Of a stretch of 64,000 nucleotides of DNA, positions 40,747 to 53,699 are shown piece after piece. The notes beneath the pieces are model-generated. The model saw only the letters and a list, made by a program, of their open reading frames with translations, was not told the origin of the DNA and did no database searches. The stretch's first letter is position 1. Each line of letters starts with the position of its first letter. The stretch is from NCBI GenBank assembly GCA_905182995.1, contig CAJJDP010000025.1:27138-91137 (forward strand). The letters are read 5' to 3'. This stretch comes from Paramecium octaurelia (lineage: Eukaryota; Ciliophora; Oligohymenophorea; Peniculida; Parameciidae). Made by a program: the position numbers and the translations under genes.

Positions 40747-42154
40747 ATAATCATTACCATTTATGAATTAATGAAAAAATTCGGAATAATGAATAAAAAG
40801 ACTTTAAAAATTATTTATTTATTAAGATCTATATTTTATAGTAATTTTAAATGAAATCAGAAGTAAAAAATAATGGGCCAGGAATTGTAATTAGGTTAAG
40901 CTCAGATCAAATCTATATCCAATAAGCTCTATGGGATATGGTGAGTCGTAGGGAGAAGTAAATTACAAGGGAAAGAATATTATCAGTTTATTTTGTGATA
41001 ATTGAGATAACTCATAGCCATGTTGTGGTTAAAAGTATTAGAACATAAAAACTTAATAGCACATTAGTGGGAGTGTTATGTAAGGTAAAAGAAGTTCTGA
41101 ATTAGTCACTCTTCAAAAATTTGATGGTATTTTTGTTTTAATATGATTGACAATGTTTAGGAAATGTTTGTTTTAAGTGGCAAAGTCATTATGTTTTGAT
41201 ATGATATTTTGCAGCATACTCTTCCTATTCCAAATATTATTTTTGTAAAAAAACCAATCATCCCTAACGGAAACTATTCGAAAGTGCTTTATTTAGGCAT
41301 TAGTTAAAAAGGTTATCATTTTCAGCAAACTATCTATTTTTTAGTTCAATCTGTAAAGCCATTAAGACAAGGAGAGAAATTTGAAGGCAATCTTTAGAGA
41401 GCAATCCTAGGGCAAGAATTTGCATAATACTTCTAAAAGACCAAAATGATGGCCTAAAAAAATCTATAAGCTTAATTCTAATACTAAAAATAAAATATTT
41501 GGAGTGATCAAAGCCCACACTGTTTTCAAACATTTGAAAACTAATATAGACGTCGGATGTTGCTACAGGGATACAATCATTGAACCCTAACATTTTACCC
41601 TAGAAAATTGCTTTACAATATCGCGAGTGTGGGAGATTTACCACATTGAGATTTTCTATAGATTTAATAAGTTCTATATCAAAAAAGTGCTCCAAAGAAA
41701 ATTTTTTTGACATTGCTATTGTGAAAATTTAAGTTGCTTAGTTGAATAATCAAAATTACATCAACTTGAGAGGTATTTATGGTTTGGGATAGGTGCAGCC
41801 AATATTATCTTTTGATGATTGGCTAAACAGTGCCACTAAAGGATAATTACAAAATGAATCCTCCTAGCAGACAATTTTTACATTTCTTATGAGATCTATG
41901 GCGAGTAATATCAATCAAGGATTCCAAAATGCTACGAGATTCTTAGTATGAAAAATAGGGTATTGGAATACATTCGACTACTCTACTTATCCTAAGGCAG
42001 AAGTTAGAAAAACTACTAGAAATGGAATTTTAAGGCGTAACAGGATTCTGCGTTAGTAGCGTTAAGAATTTGATGATAAAGTTTCTATTCTGAGTATATG
42101 TGTATGAAACAGAACGCGGCTTTGTAAATTAAATAATTTGAAAAAAAAAATTCA
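40747..42154 (+). repeat. Direct repeat 2, copy B (1,408 bp)
   Basis: Second copy of 38839-40246, continuing into unique DNA at 42155. It carries the same broken coding relic as copy A. Confidence 0.9.
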
Positions 42155-42781
42155 GGCTTTGGTAGTTCTAGTTTGTATTGAGACAGAATATGATTTTGCA
42201 CTATCTGAAAATATTTTAATTTTGGTTTATTTTGTTAAATAATATGCTAATCGAATTTAAAAGAATTTTTGTTGTTGATGGATTAAATTATGCTTAGCAA
42301 AAATCTGAATTATGTTAAAAGATGCATCACATATTATAGAAGAAAAATATATAATGAAAAAATGAAGATCTCCAAGATTGAAGACTGGAAATTATAGCAT
42401 TAGCCTAATTAGCGGTGGTTAGTACCATATTTCTAACTTATTTGCTAGTTGGCTAAGTTCCTGTTTTTTTTATAGCAACAATTTTTTGTTAATCTAATGT
42501 CGAGAAATGAGCCATAAGAAAACGGATCAAAAATTAGTTTTCCTTTGTCAAAGTGATCAATTAAAAAAAAATCGACCCTTGTTTTCATCATAACCATTTT
42601 TGTGAAAAATTTAGAAGTATTCCAACCATATTTATGGCAATCGCCTTCTTTAAAAAAGATAGAACTTGGTCAACTCTAAAAACTTCCAAATTATTATATT
42701 ATATTATATTAAAAAAGACCAAACTACTTTTTATATAAGTCTAAAATTCCGAAGCATGATAAGAAATAAAAAAGAATAATA
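42155..42781. other. AT-rich intergenic DNA upstream of the furin-like gene
   Basis: No gene seen. It holds the 5' flank of the gene starting at 42782. A TTATATTATATTATATT run near 42695 is simple sequence. Confidence 0.5.
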
Positions 42782-45700
42782 ATGTCATGGTTGATTAAAT
42801 TGTTACTCATTTCATAAGCAATAGGTATAAATGACTAATCGGATTATTAATACATTTTTGGAATCGGGACTAATATATGCCCTGATTTACATGTGTTTAT
42901 GCCTGATATGCACCCTCACTAATGCGTTTGTAGGTATTTGTGCTATCCATAGCTTATGCTTCCGTTTGCAAAGATGTTACAGAGGTAAAAATTGTAACTG
43001 TGACAAATTCAACTTAATATGTGTGCCACCCAAGATTTTAACCATGGGGCGCAGGAACTCCAACCATAAGCGGAAATATAATTCATTGTGGTTACGCTTA
43101 TGGCATCTCATTAGTATTGGAGAAGCAAATAGATGGACACTATAAATATTATTGTAAAGGTAAACATTTTTAATATTTTTTTTAGATTTTACTACCTATA
43201 CAGACGACTACAAGAGATGCTTGATATTTGCAAAATACCCTTCACTTGGCATTTATAGATGTCAAATTTGTAAACGGCCTTTTTATGGATACTTATGTGG
43301 TGAAGTTGAGAAATTTTACGATTAACATACGACTGACCCCCCCTTAAGTAATTTAGATCCTAAAATTTAAAGTGTGTCCTGACTAGTGTCTTGAATGTTC
43401 ACTTTCTAATAATAGTCTAAAGTGTAATGTATGTAGTCCTGGATTTGCAAAAACAAGTTCAGATGATTTTGCATGCTAACTGAGTAATTAGAAATATTAC
43501 TTTGTAGATTGCTAAGGACATACTAGTTGCAAACTAAGTTAGACTAAGGATATGATTTACAGTGAAGAATGCATAGTTGGATATAAAAAGTCTTTTTCAT
43601 ACTGTGTTGGTATATCTAATGAATGGTATTTTATAGGTCCGTATCCCCCTTGTGCTATTCCTATTTAAAGTGAAATTTATTGTGGGAAATGCTTTGAAGG
43701 ATTTTATTTGGTATAGGATTTTTTAGATAAATCCGACTTTGTTCGATGCTAAAGTTTCGACTGGCATTGTTCCCCAACACAATAAACAGTGGAGAAAAAA
43801 TTAGTAAATGGAAATCAATAAAAATTTAGAGTAATGCAATTACCTTATAAATAGGCAGTGTGTTAATTATGTGATCCAGGATTCATTCCAAATGTTGATG
43901 ACATTAATTTTTTTGCCAGCTGCAATAGTAAAATTATCCTAAATCCCATTTAGATGTTAGATTTTCCGTATCACAATGCTCCCTGTTAGATCTGTAAGAA
44001 AAGAATTGTATTGCATGTTTTTAAGGGTATGCGCTACAAGCAGATGGAACATGCATTTAGATGTAGTGCGATTCACTTTGTTCGACTTGTTTGGATACAA
44101 ATCCAAGTTATTGTACGACATGTGATGTTTCGGAAAATAAAATAGCTGATAATGGTATCTGCCTGTGCTTAACAGGCTTTGGGAAATAACAAGATAACTG
44201 CTTAGCTTGTACTGAGGGTTATTGTGAAAGTTGTGATAGGAAGGACTTTTATTCATGTAATTCTTGTAAATCGGGAAAGAACAGAATACTAGTGAATAAA
44301 GAATGTGTTTGTTTAACTGGTTATTATGATCCTGGAAATGAGGATTAAGTTTGTCTTCGTAAATTTGTTAAGTCATTAATTAGCCTGTGATTTAACTTGT
44401 GTTAATTGTTCTGGCGGAACAAACTAAGATTGTACTGAATGTCCAGATTAAAGCCTTTCGAATAGAGTTAGAATTGAGAATTCTTGTCCTTGTCAATTTG
44501 GATATACAGATTTTGTAATTTAAGAATCTAAATGCGGAAGTTTTACCTAAATTTAATTTAGAATGCCATCCAAAATGTTAAGCGTGTTTCCAACCAGCTG
44601 ACGAAACTACGAATTAATATTGTCTAACATGTATACCTGGCTAAAATCGGGTTGTTTCTGAAACTTTTCAATGCGAATGCGAGGTTAATGCAGGTGATCT
44701 TAATGGCACTTTGGACGTTTGCATTAGTATATTTCTTAATTACACATAGTTTGTCATTATACATGTGGAAACTGTAACGGTACTGGACACACTGATTGTG
44801 TTTCATGCTCAGTAAGCTCTAACAGGGAATTGACAACTTCAAACGAATGCTTGTGTAAATAATCATATTATGATGACGATACAGAAAATATAGATTGTCA
44901 AAGTATCCTATTAAATTTTAGAACTAGAATGCTATTACACATGTGTTACATGTGCAAAAAGCACTGAAAAAGATGCTTGCGTAGAATGTCCTCTAACCAG
45001 AAAACCGAGTGTATCTGGTAGTTAATTTGAATGTATCTGCGATTCTTAAAATTATTTTGATGACGGCTTTTCGCTGCTGTGTCAATAATGTGACATAAAT
45101 TGTTTAACTTGTAATGGTCCTCTTTCATCGAATTGTCTGACATGCGATACAAATTATAGACTATTGGATTTATCTTCTTGCATATGCCCATAAGGGCATT
45201 ATGATATTGGATAATTAGAATGTGCAAGTAATTTTTAGGAAATATTATAGAATGTCATTATTCTTGTCAATTATGCTTTGATAACACTTTAGATGGATGC
45301 ATTGCTTGCTCCTTTGAGTCTAATTTTAGAATATTAAAAGGCAACAATTGTAAATGTATCGATGGCTATTATGAAGAGGATGGGAAGGCTTAGTGTAAAA
45401 GTAACTTTTCTGATTATTAATCATCTATTAGAATGTTCATATAAATGCGAAATGTGCTAAACCGGAGCAGAAAAATGCTTGAGTTGCCCATTAAATTCGT
45501 TGCGAGTTATTGATCCAGTAAAGGGGTGCTACTGTCCAGGAGAATATTATGAAAAAGAAAACGAAGTTATTTGTTAAGGTAAGATTTATCAATATAGAAG
45601 TATGCCATTTCAAATGTAAATCATGTAATGGAAAGAGTTAAAATAATTGCCTCTCATGCGATTCCGTTGCTTTTAGAGAATTGAAAGGTAATGAATGCCC

Positions 45701-48700
45701 TTGCTAACCACATTACTTTGAGATGGAAGTTTAGGAGTGCACTTGTAAACTATATTTATTTAAGATGTAGCTTGTAGTGCGCTCTGTTATGAATGTGATG
45801 GCAATTTTGAAAATTGTACTTCATGCAATGATGATAGATATCTATTGGGCAATACATGCAAATGTACTACGAAATTAAATGGGGGAATAATAAGTACATT
45901 TGAATATAATGGGATGATAAAGTGCTAAAGTATATAATCAAGCTAATTAGAATGTCACTATTCATGTGGAACATGTGGAGGAATTGAAGAAGGGAATTGT
46001 ATTACGTGCATGGATACTGAACAAAGACTGTAAGAAGGAAATACTTGTGTATGTAAAGAAGGATATTTTGATGCAGGATTGCCTGCTTGCTAAAGTATTC
46101 AAATTATTTATCAATAGAGTGCAGTTATCAATGTCAAGGGTGTTTGAAGTAATCGGAAAGATGTACTTCTTGTCCGGATAATAGTTTCAGAGAATATATA
46201 CCTGGTTTCAATAAATGCCAATGCATTCAAAAATATTATGATGATGGATTGAGCGAGGTTTGCAAAAGTAATTATGTTTATTGATCATTTTAAGAATGCC
46301 ATTATTCATGCCTAAGATGCACTGAATTTGAAACTAAATGCGAAATATGTTCAAGTGAATAAAACAGAATTTACAATGATTTGTTCTTTACTTGCGATTG
46401 CAACGTTGGATACTATGACATTGGGATAGAAAAATGTTAAGATTGTCACTATTCTTGTTTATCGTGTAATTCTGGAGATGCCAATTCTTGTACTTCTTGT
46501 GTCCAACTCAGTGATTCAAATAGGGTATTTTATCATAACACATGCAAATGTTTATTTGGATATTTTGACGATGGAAAATCGACATAATGTTAATAATGCG
46601 ATATTTAATGTTTAAGTTGTGCTTAACAATCTTACTTATGTTTGTCCTGTCCTGAAACAAGAAGAATAGAAACAAATTGTAAATGTGAGTTGGGGTATTA
46701 TGATATTGGTTTGTAAATTTGTTCTAAATGCAATTCTAATTGCCTTACTTGTGAAACTTCGTCAACCCGATGCACATCATGTAGTTCTAACTAATTTAGA
46801 GAGCTTAACTTAGTCACATTTATTTGTGATTGCTCGCAAGGTTATATAGAAATTAATGGAATATGTGAATAATGCCATCACAGTTGTACAACTTGTTCTT
46901 AAACTATAAATAAATGTAGTTCTTGCGTTTAATATCGAAAGCTTATAAATAATAATTGTATTTGTAATGATGGAATGTTTGAATCAAATGTGGACTAATT
47001 ATGTAAATTATGCGATAAGACTTGTTTAACTTGTACTAATTCTAATTAGAACTGCTTAACATGCTCTATTGAAAATTTCAGACAATTTAAGTCGGGAAAC
47101 ATTTGTGAATGCATACAAGGATATTTTGAAAATCCAATAACTCTCAATTGTGAATAATGTTCAAGTTCCTGTTTGACATGTACTCTATTAAGGGATAATT
47201 GCTAGAGTTGCAATTCTATTCATAATTTAGCTTTAGTTAATGGCAAATGCGTCTGTGCACAATCATATTATTTTGATTCCTTGACCTCTTCATGCTTATG
47301 TAACATTGTAACAATATATCTAGAATGCAATATTACCTGCCTAGAATGTTAATAAAGTGATGAATGCACTGAATGCAGATTGACAACAAGACATTATAGC
47401 GGAGATCAAAAGAAGTGCTTATGTAATGATGGATATTATGAGACAAATTAATAACATTGCTAATGTAATTGAAAATGAAATTGATTTTAGCATGTCATTT
47501 TACTTGTAATACTTGTGAAAATGTGAATACAAATTGTTTAACATGCTTAAGCGAGTACAATAGAATATTAGCTAATAATAATTGCTTGTGTTTAGATGGA
47601 TATTATGATGCAGGCATTGAAATGTGTTTAAAATGTAATACTCTTTGTAAAACCTGTTAAACATCTGCTTTCTCTTGCTTATCTTGTTACGAAATTGAAC
47701 ATGTGAGGTATTATTCAGGACATCAATGCATCTGCAAATCTGGATATTATGAATAAAATACAGAGATATGTTTAAGTAATTCATTCACTAATTATGTAGA
47801 ATGCTCAAATGAATGCTTAACTTGTTAAGGCTCTGCTAACTATTGTACCAGCTGTGATACTAATTAAAACCGAATCGATCAATCTATTATTCATAAATGT
47901 CCTTGTATTACAGGATTTTATGAAGATCAGAATTAGAATTGTTAAAGTAAATCATCAAATTAAATATATAGAATGTCATATCAAATGTTAGAGTTGTGTG
48001 AATGAAAGTGATCAATGTTTAAGTTGTAAAATTTAATTAAACTCTAAACGATTGGCTTTATCATAATAATGTAATTGTTAAGAAGGGTATTTTGATGATG
48101 GAACATAACTAAAATGCTAACCATGTAGTTTCAAATGTAAAACTTGTTAAATTGAAGAGAATAATTGTTAACTTTGTTCTCTAATTATACGAATTAATCC
48201 TCCAACATGCAATTGTATGGATGGATATTATGAGGATGAGTAATTCATGTGTTTAAGTAATGTTTATTATTTCTATTCCAGGTTGTGCTTCTCAATGCAG
48301 TACATGTATAATAGAAGCAGACAATTGTTTAAGTTGCAATCAAGGAAGAATTGGAAAGGATTGCAGTTGCATCGATGGGTATTTTGAGATCGGATAACTA
48401 TTATGTGCATGTATTAATAATTGTTAATCATTTTTAGAGTGCGCATTCTAATGTGCTACTTGTTAGTTTGATCCTATAAATTGTCAGACTTGTAAAGGTG
48501 ATAGGTTTCTAGAACCTTAATGCATCTGTTAATTAGGATATTTTGATGACCAAATTAATGAAAATTGCTAAAAATGTGATATGACCTGTAGAGAATGCAA
48601 TATCATTGGATGCATAACTTGCTCCGGCAATAGAATATTAAATGAAGATATGGATTGCCTTCCTCCTCCATCCTCAATTTCTTATGATACTACTCCTTGG

Positions 48701-51700
48701 TGTTCAAGTATATTTTGTTTTATATATAAATATAGATTGTGAAGTTGCTGTTATTAACTCATACTTATCAGATGATCTATCAAATATTATAATCCATTTT
48801 GATTTTCCTTTAAATCCGCAGAACTTTATCTCATAATTTAATGTTAATAAATGTTTGTAAATATTTGAAATAGAATTTGTGAAAAAGTTAGGTTAAAATT
48901 CTGTTTGCTATCTTAATCCTGATAATAATTAAGAACTATTAATTTAACTAGGTGAAAATTAGTAAATAGAAGTTGGCGAGACAATACTATTTAAAAGTAA
49001 TGCTTTATCTCATATTCATTGCGACACTACTTTATAATTATATATCTTAACTTCATTAGAAATGCCAATAAATCCACTCCCTCCATAAATTTAATATAAT
49101 GTACCTTTACATAAACTCAATCCTCTAGCTGATAATTTAGTTTAAATAAAATCAATCAAAAACAATGGAAATAGAAAATTAAATTCTATAATATGGAGTT
49201 GTCAGGTGAAAGCTGCTGATGAAAGCCCTACTCTTAACTAAGATTTAGATGTACTGAATTTTGCTTAAGAATATAATTTATAGTTACCTAAATTTACATT
49301 ACCAAAAGATTCAGAAATTACATTTAAAATCTAATTTGAAAATTTTATCCATATTACTTCCTATTCAGAATTTACTATATAGACTCATTCAGGAACTTTT
49401 CCTTAAATTAATGTTAATGTAAAACCCTCATATTTTGTTTATTAGACAATATAAATTGATGTTTCTGCTGAAAGCTTAGATTCATCAAAAGAAAATCCAA
49501 AATTTTAGATTTAAATAAATGAAATAGATAAAAATCCTTAAGATTCAAATCCCTCATTAATGAACGTATCACTCTAGTCGAATTCCAAAGAAATTATTCA
49601 TTAAACTATTCCTAAATACACTTTGAGCCCAAATTCAACATATACATTTTTAGTGACTGCAACTAATTTAATTACTAATCAACTCCAATCTGAAAATTTC
49701 ACTGTTAATATTCCATTAGCTGGATTTACCTGTTAATTCAACAATCTAGGAATGTAAAGTATAAGAAAAGATCTAAATCTTGAAATAAAATGCAAAGATT
49801 TAGACACAACATTTGATTGGAACAATGATCCAAATTTGTCCATTTTAGTCGATTGTAAGGATATATAAATGAACAGCACATGCTAAACTTATCAAAAGCA
49901 AGCCATTAATGTTAATTAGACTGCCCCTAATTAAATCATCAGAAAGAATTTGATTTCTGCCTTCACTGTTTAAGAATGGACTGTAACAGCTACAAAATTT
50001 TCACAAACTTAAGTGTTTTCTTAAATTATCATCTACATTGATGATAATTTTCCTAATTTAGACATAGAATTTAATCAAGGTTATTTAATGCGAAAAATAA
50101 ATAATTATGAATTATTGAATTTTACTTTTATAATTCCATTTGCCTAAAAACCTCATCTGTTAGATCTAGAAATTGCAATTATTTATAATTATGAAATAAT
50201 AGAAATACTGCAACCAAAGTACATTTCTCATTAATTTAAAGTATTTAATAGCATTAAGGAGCTTTAATTTGGTGATTAAATCAATATTAAATTTTCAGCT
50301 TAGTATACAGATAATATTATGCCAAGTCTTAACAATATTAAACTATTTCTAAACTAGCCTCCTTAATGCTCTAAATTATTGATTACAAATTCTAATAATT
50401 AAGCTCTAAGTGATATGGTAGTAATAAGTTCTTGCGATCAATCAGATGATGCTCCTTATAAATATCAACTGAAGTTATTTTTGAGAGACTCAGATTTAAC
50501 ATTATTCTTAGAAGGATAATCTGATAACTCTTTAGTTCTTTATCCATTTTAAACTTTAAATTAATTTTAACTTTAAACACCTTCATCTATAGACTTTTCA
50601 AAAATTGGAATTTTAGTATAAGTTCTTGACAATGGAGGATCAATGACCCAAATTTTTGAATAAATTGCTGTAAATCCTGCAAAAATCAATTGTACTTCAA
50701 TTTAATTTAAGAATATGAATTTATAGCAGAAGATATCATTACTTTTTGAAGCCATGAATTAAAACTGTACAGAGCTTCATTCTTAAATTTATCTTAATTT
50801 GCAATAATAACCAATTTCAGATGATTAGAATGAGAATATTCTAAAATTTTAGACTTTAAAATTATATAAGCAGTCATTAACTTCGTCTAAAACATCTATA
50901 ACATCAAATACTTCAACAAATGAAAGATGCATTGATATAAACTCAACTCATTTATTTGCTATTTAAAATTCAAATGAGCAGGAAGTTAATTTAACATCCA
51001 AAATTGAGGGCTTAAAAGAAAATATTCAAAATTTTAACAAAAATCTAAAATACCTTAGGGGAGCAAAATAATAATTTTAAGATTTGCTTGAACTAAATAA
51101 ATACACATGGAATGAATAGGTCTTTCAACAGTATTAAAACTCAGTAGATTGTTTAAGAGGCTTAATATACTATATAGATGACATTTATTCAAATTTTTCA
51201 CTAATAAACACAAAAAATGAAATTCTTTATTAAGCTATTGCCGAATTGTTACATTTCATTCCATTAATTGCTAAGGATACATAAAATGGAATAATGGTCA
51301 ACAAAGATCCTGTCGCAATAAATGGAAATGAGATTACCTTTTAAATTAAAAGGAGATCAAAATCCTCATTCAATAAATAATTCAATCTTGAGCCGAGCAT
51401 TGAAGATTTTCTTTTAGATTATGTCTAATTTGAATCACTTTAATTATAAACAAATCCATTAAGATTTAGTCCAGACCTATAAGAGCTACTCAAAATACAA
51501 TTTAATGATTCAAAATTAGAAATATACTCTTAGAATTACTACCTAACATAATTATAAAATGTCTATAATAGTAAATTTACACCTTATGAAAATTTTTCAT
51601 CTAAATACGCAACCAAATTTTTATCCTATTAAATATGCTTGAATACTACATAATTTATAGTCGAATCTGAAATATAATGTGCACTGAGAACTACCGCTGG

Positions 51701-52669
51701 ACTATTTTATCAATGCCATCTATCTAGAATACAAAATAATGATTCTATACAGCTAACCTGTGAATGTAATAAGTTTGGCGAGATTTTCCTTTTAGCCTCT
51801 ACAAATTTTGTTATTGCAAATGAAAGTGTAAATATTTAACCACAAAACGGCTCTCCAACCGCTCCCACTTCCGAAAATATTTTAGGGTTATAAATTTGTA
51901 TGGGGTCTTTATCATTAATATCTATGTCCATATATGCAGTTTAAAAATATAAAGATTACAAAGAAGAGTAAAAAGTGTAGGATTCTAAAAAAATTATTTC
52001 TAATCCCTAGATAGATTTCAATTTAAACACATTGACTTATTAAGGAAATTTTAAAGTATTTAAGGATAAATTTAAGGTAAAATTACATTATTATATTAGC
52101 AAATTCATTAAACAATTTCACTATTTTGTTATAAAGACTAAAATATTTAACTCAGTTATCGAATTTTAGATGTCTTCTCTTAATTAAATTTATTATTAAC
52201 TTTAGCAATCCTTGAATTTACAATGTTAGATATTTAAATAACTTTCTTCTGTATATTTATTACACTAAATCCAATTCTCGTTTTAATAATGAGAATGATT
52301 TATAAGATAATTGAAGCTATATATAGATTCTAAAGGATAGCTGCTTTCATTAGCCAGTTTCTTCTTATAGCGTTATTGATGACACCTAATCTAATCACAT
52401 AAGTCCTTACAATAATGAAGTATGTAATATAAAATATTAGAATACCATTCTTACTTGAATAATATAAAATTGCAATAATCTTTGTAGGCAACCTCATCGT
52501 GTCATAAGTATTTTTAGAACCGCTAGTAATTTTTGGAAGAATTTTCATATATAGATTAATAGCAGGAAGTTTGAAAAAAATGGAACTCAACCCTATGTTT
52601 CACTTAATGCACTTTTTTGTGATGCATAGCAGTTTGGAGGAATTGTTTGAAGATTTCACAAGGATTTGA
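42782..52669 (+). CDS. Furin-like Cys modules plus REJ/GPS-like region and TM segments (3,105 aa, 23 introns)
   Basis: MSWLIKLLLISQAIG is a signal peptide. About 30 Cys modules follow to about 48640 (pattern C-x2-C-x2-C-(x)n-C-x2-C-(x)n-C-x-C-x3-GYYDDG). A region with Trp/Cys spacing like REJ (48740-51700) and a GPS-like site (LTCECNKFGEIFLL) lead to a first TM and then several membrane segments after SLFCYKDQNIQLSYRIL. The order is that of polycystin-1-like proteins. Introns: 42930-42952, 43160-43185, 43348-43372, 43928-43953, 44359-44383, 44540-44561, 44727-44749, 44903-44927, 45228-45250, 45401-45431, 45579-45600 (or to 45597), 45745-45770, 45930-45950, 46095-46117, 46268-46294, 47300-47323, 47465-47490, 47776-47799, 47947-47971, 48257-48281, 48411-48437, 48708-48735, 52077-52099. 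Removing them leaves exactly 3,106 codons. Most fall in phase 1 before a module's first Cys. The TGA at 52667 is followed in frame by further family-like sequence, so the C-terminus may be truncated. Ligand unknown. Confidence 0.82.
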
Positions 52670-53400
52670 TGCACAATTCAACATAAGATTATTTATGTTA
52701 TTAATTATCTAAATGAAAAATTCACAAATCTCTGTATAAATTGCTTTATGGGAAACATACTCTAAATTTCTCTTTCTTTCACCTTTTTTAATTCAACTTT
52801 TTATAATAAGTGAAAAATTGCAATTTCTTTTCTATGAAAATATTGCAAACATGAATCAGATGTTATAAACAATTTTTTATCTCAATATTAATCCAGTAAT
52901 CTATTTAGTAATAATAAAGATAAATTTGAATTTCACTTTGAAAATTTAATTCTAACTTTTTTTTCTGATTTAGCTTTCACTTTTAATGGATTTTGGAAAA
53001 TCAAATTTTAGGTATTTTATAAGAAGTACTTAAATTATTTTTGATATATAGACTATTAAATATTTTTTAAACATTAGTCTGTGTGTTATTTTTTTTACTA
53101 AAAATAATTACTCTACACAAAAATTGAAAAATTTTCGGCGTTTTATAATTCCATCGACTTCTGCCTCGCCTGACCTTCCTTATAGATTTTTTAACAACCC
53201 ATATAATAGCGCTGCTTACAAGATTAGGTATTATATAAAGTGGGTACAAATTATAACCTAAAATTTTGAAGACAAAACCTTCTTAGATAATGTCTTTCAT
53301 CTGACTACTAGATTCATACTATTATTATAGTTCTTCTAAACATTAAATTCATTTATATAGCTTCTATTTTTGTATAAAGCGTCAACGAATAGTAAATGAT
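52670..53400 (+). pseudogene. Decayed C-terminal remainder of the furin/REJ-like gene
   Basis: In frame after the TGA at 52667 comes CTIQHKIIYVINYLNEKFTN... for about 50 codons. Further on, in shifted frames, come a hydrophobic stretch (LFLIYRLLNIFQTLVCVLFF, about 53035-53100) and a plus frame at about 53130-53396 (FIIPSTSASPDLPYRFFNN...) ending in TGA. The hydrophobic block fits the remaining membrane helices of a polycystin-like protein. Stops and frame changes between blocks show it is no longer intact, unless unrecognised introns are present. Confidence 0.45.
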
Positions 53401-53606
53401 TACATGATAGTTTATTTAGATCAGGAATATTTCAAAATTTATCCTAGATGATTTAAAGTAAATTATTCATATAACTCCGTTATTTCATTCAAGTCATTTT
53501 GTAATATTCAGTTTTGAAAGTTATTTAATTGATTCACAAATATTTTTGAGATATGTATTTATATTCTATGTTATATTTAAATAAATTTAATTAAATAAAA
53601 AAAATC

Positions 53607-53668
53607 GTTAACCTGGGTTTCGAACTTGAGTATGGCTTTCCTCTCCTTCTCAAAACAGAGTGATTAAT
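53607..53668 (-). tRNA. tRNA-like fragment or tRNA pseudogene (62 nt)
   Basis: Minus strand: ATTAATC and GGTTAAC pair at 6 of 7 positions; a TTCGAAA T-loop (box-B-like GTTCGAAACC) precedes the 3' strand, and T8 follows two bases after the end, as a Pol III terminator. As in the fragment at 37026-37084 the 5' strand of the T stem does not pair and the total is about ten bases short. Likely a relic related to that one. Confidence 0.3.
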
Positions 53669-53699
53669 ATGTTTAATATTAATAAATCTTCTTTATGAA

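Noticed and set aside
43337-43343. Run of seven C as the site of a frameshift
   Set aside because: A 25-nt GTA...AAG intron at 43348-43372 restores the frame, and the total of 3,106 codons then comes out exact.
43996-44005. 10-nt GTAAGAAAAG as an ultra-short intron
   Set aside because: Far below known lengths; the 26-nt intron at 43928-43953 explains the frame change.
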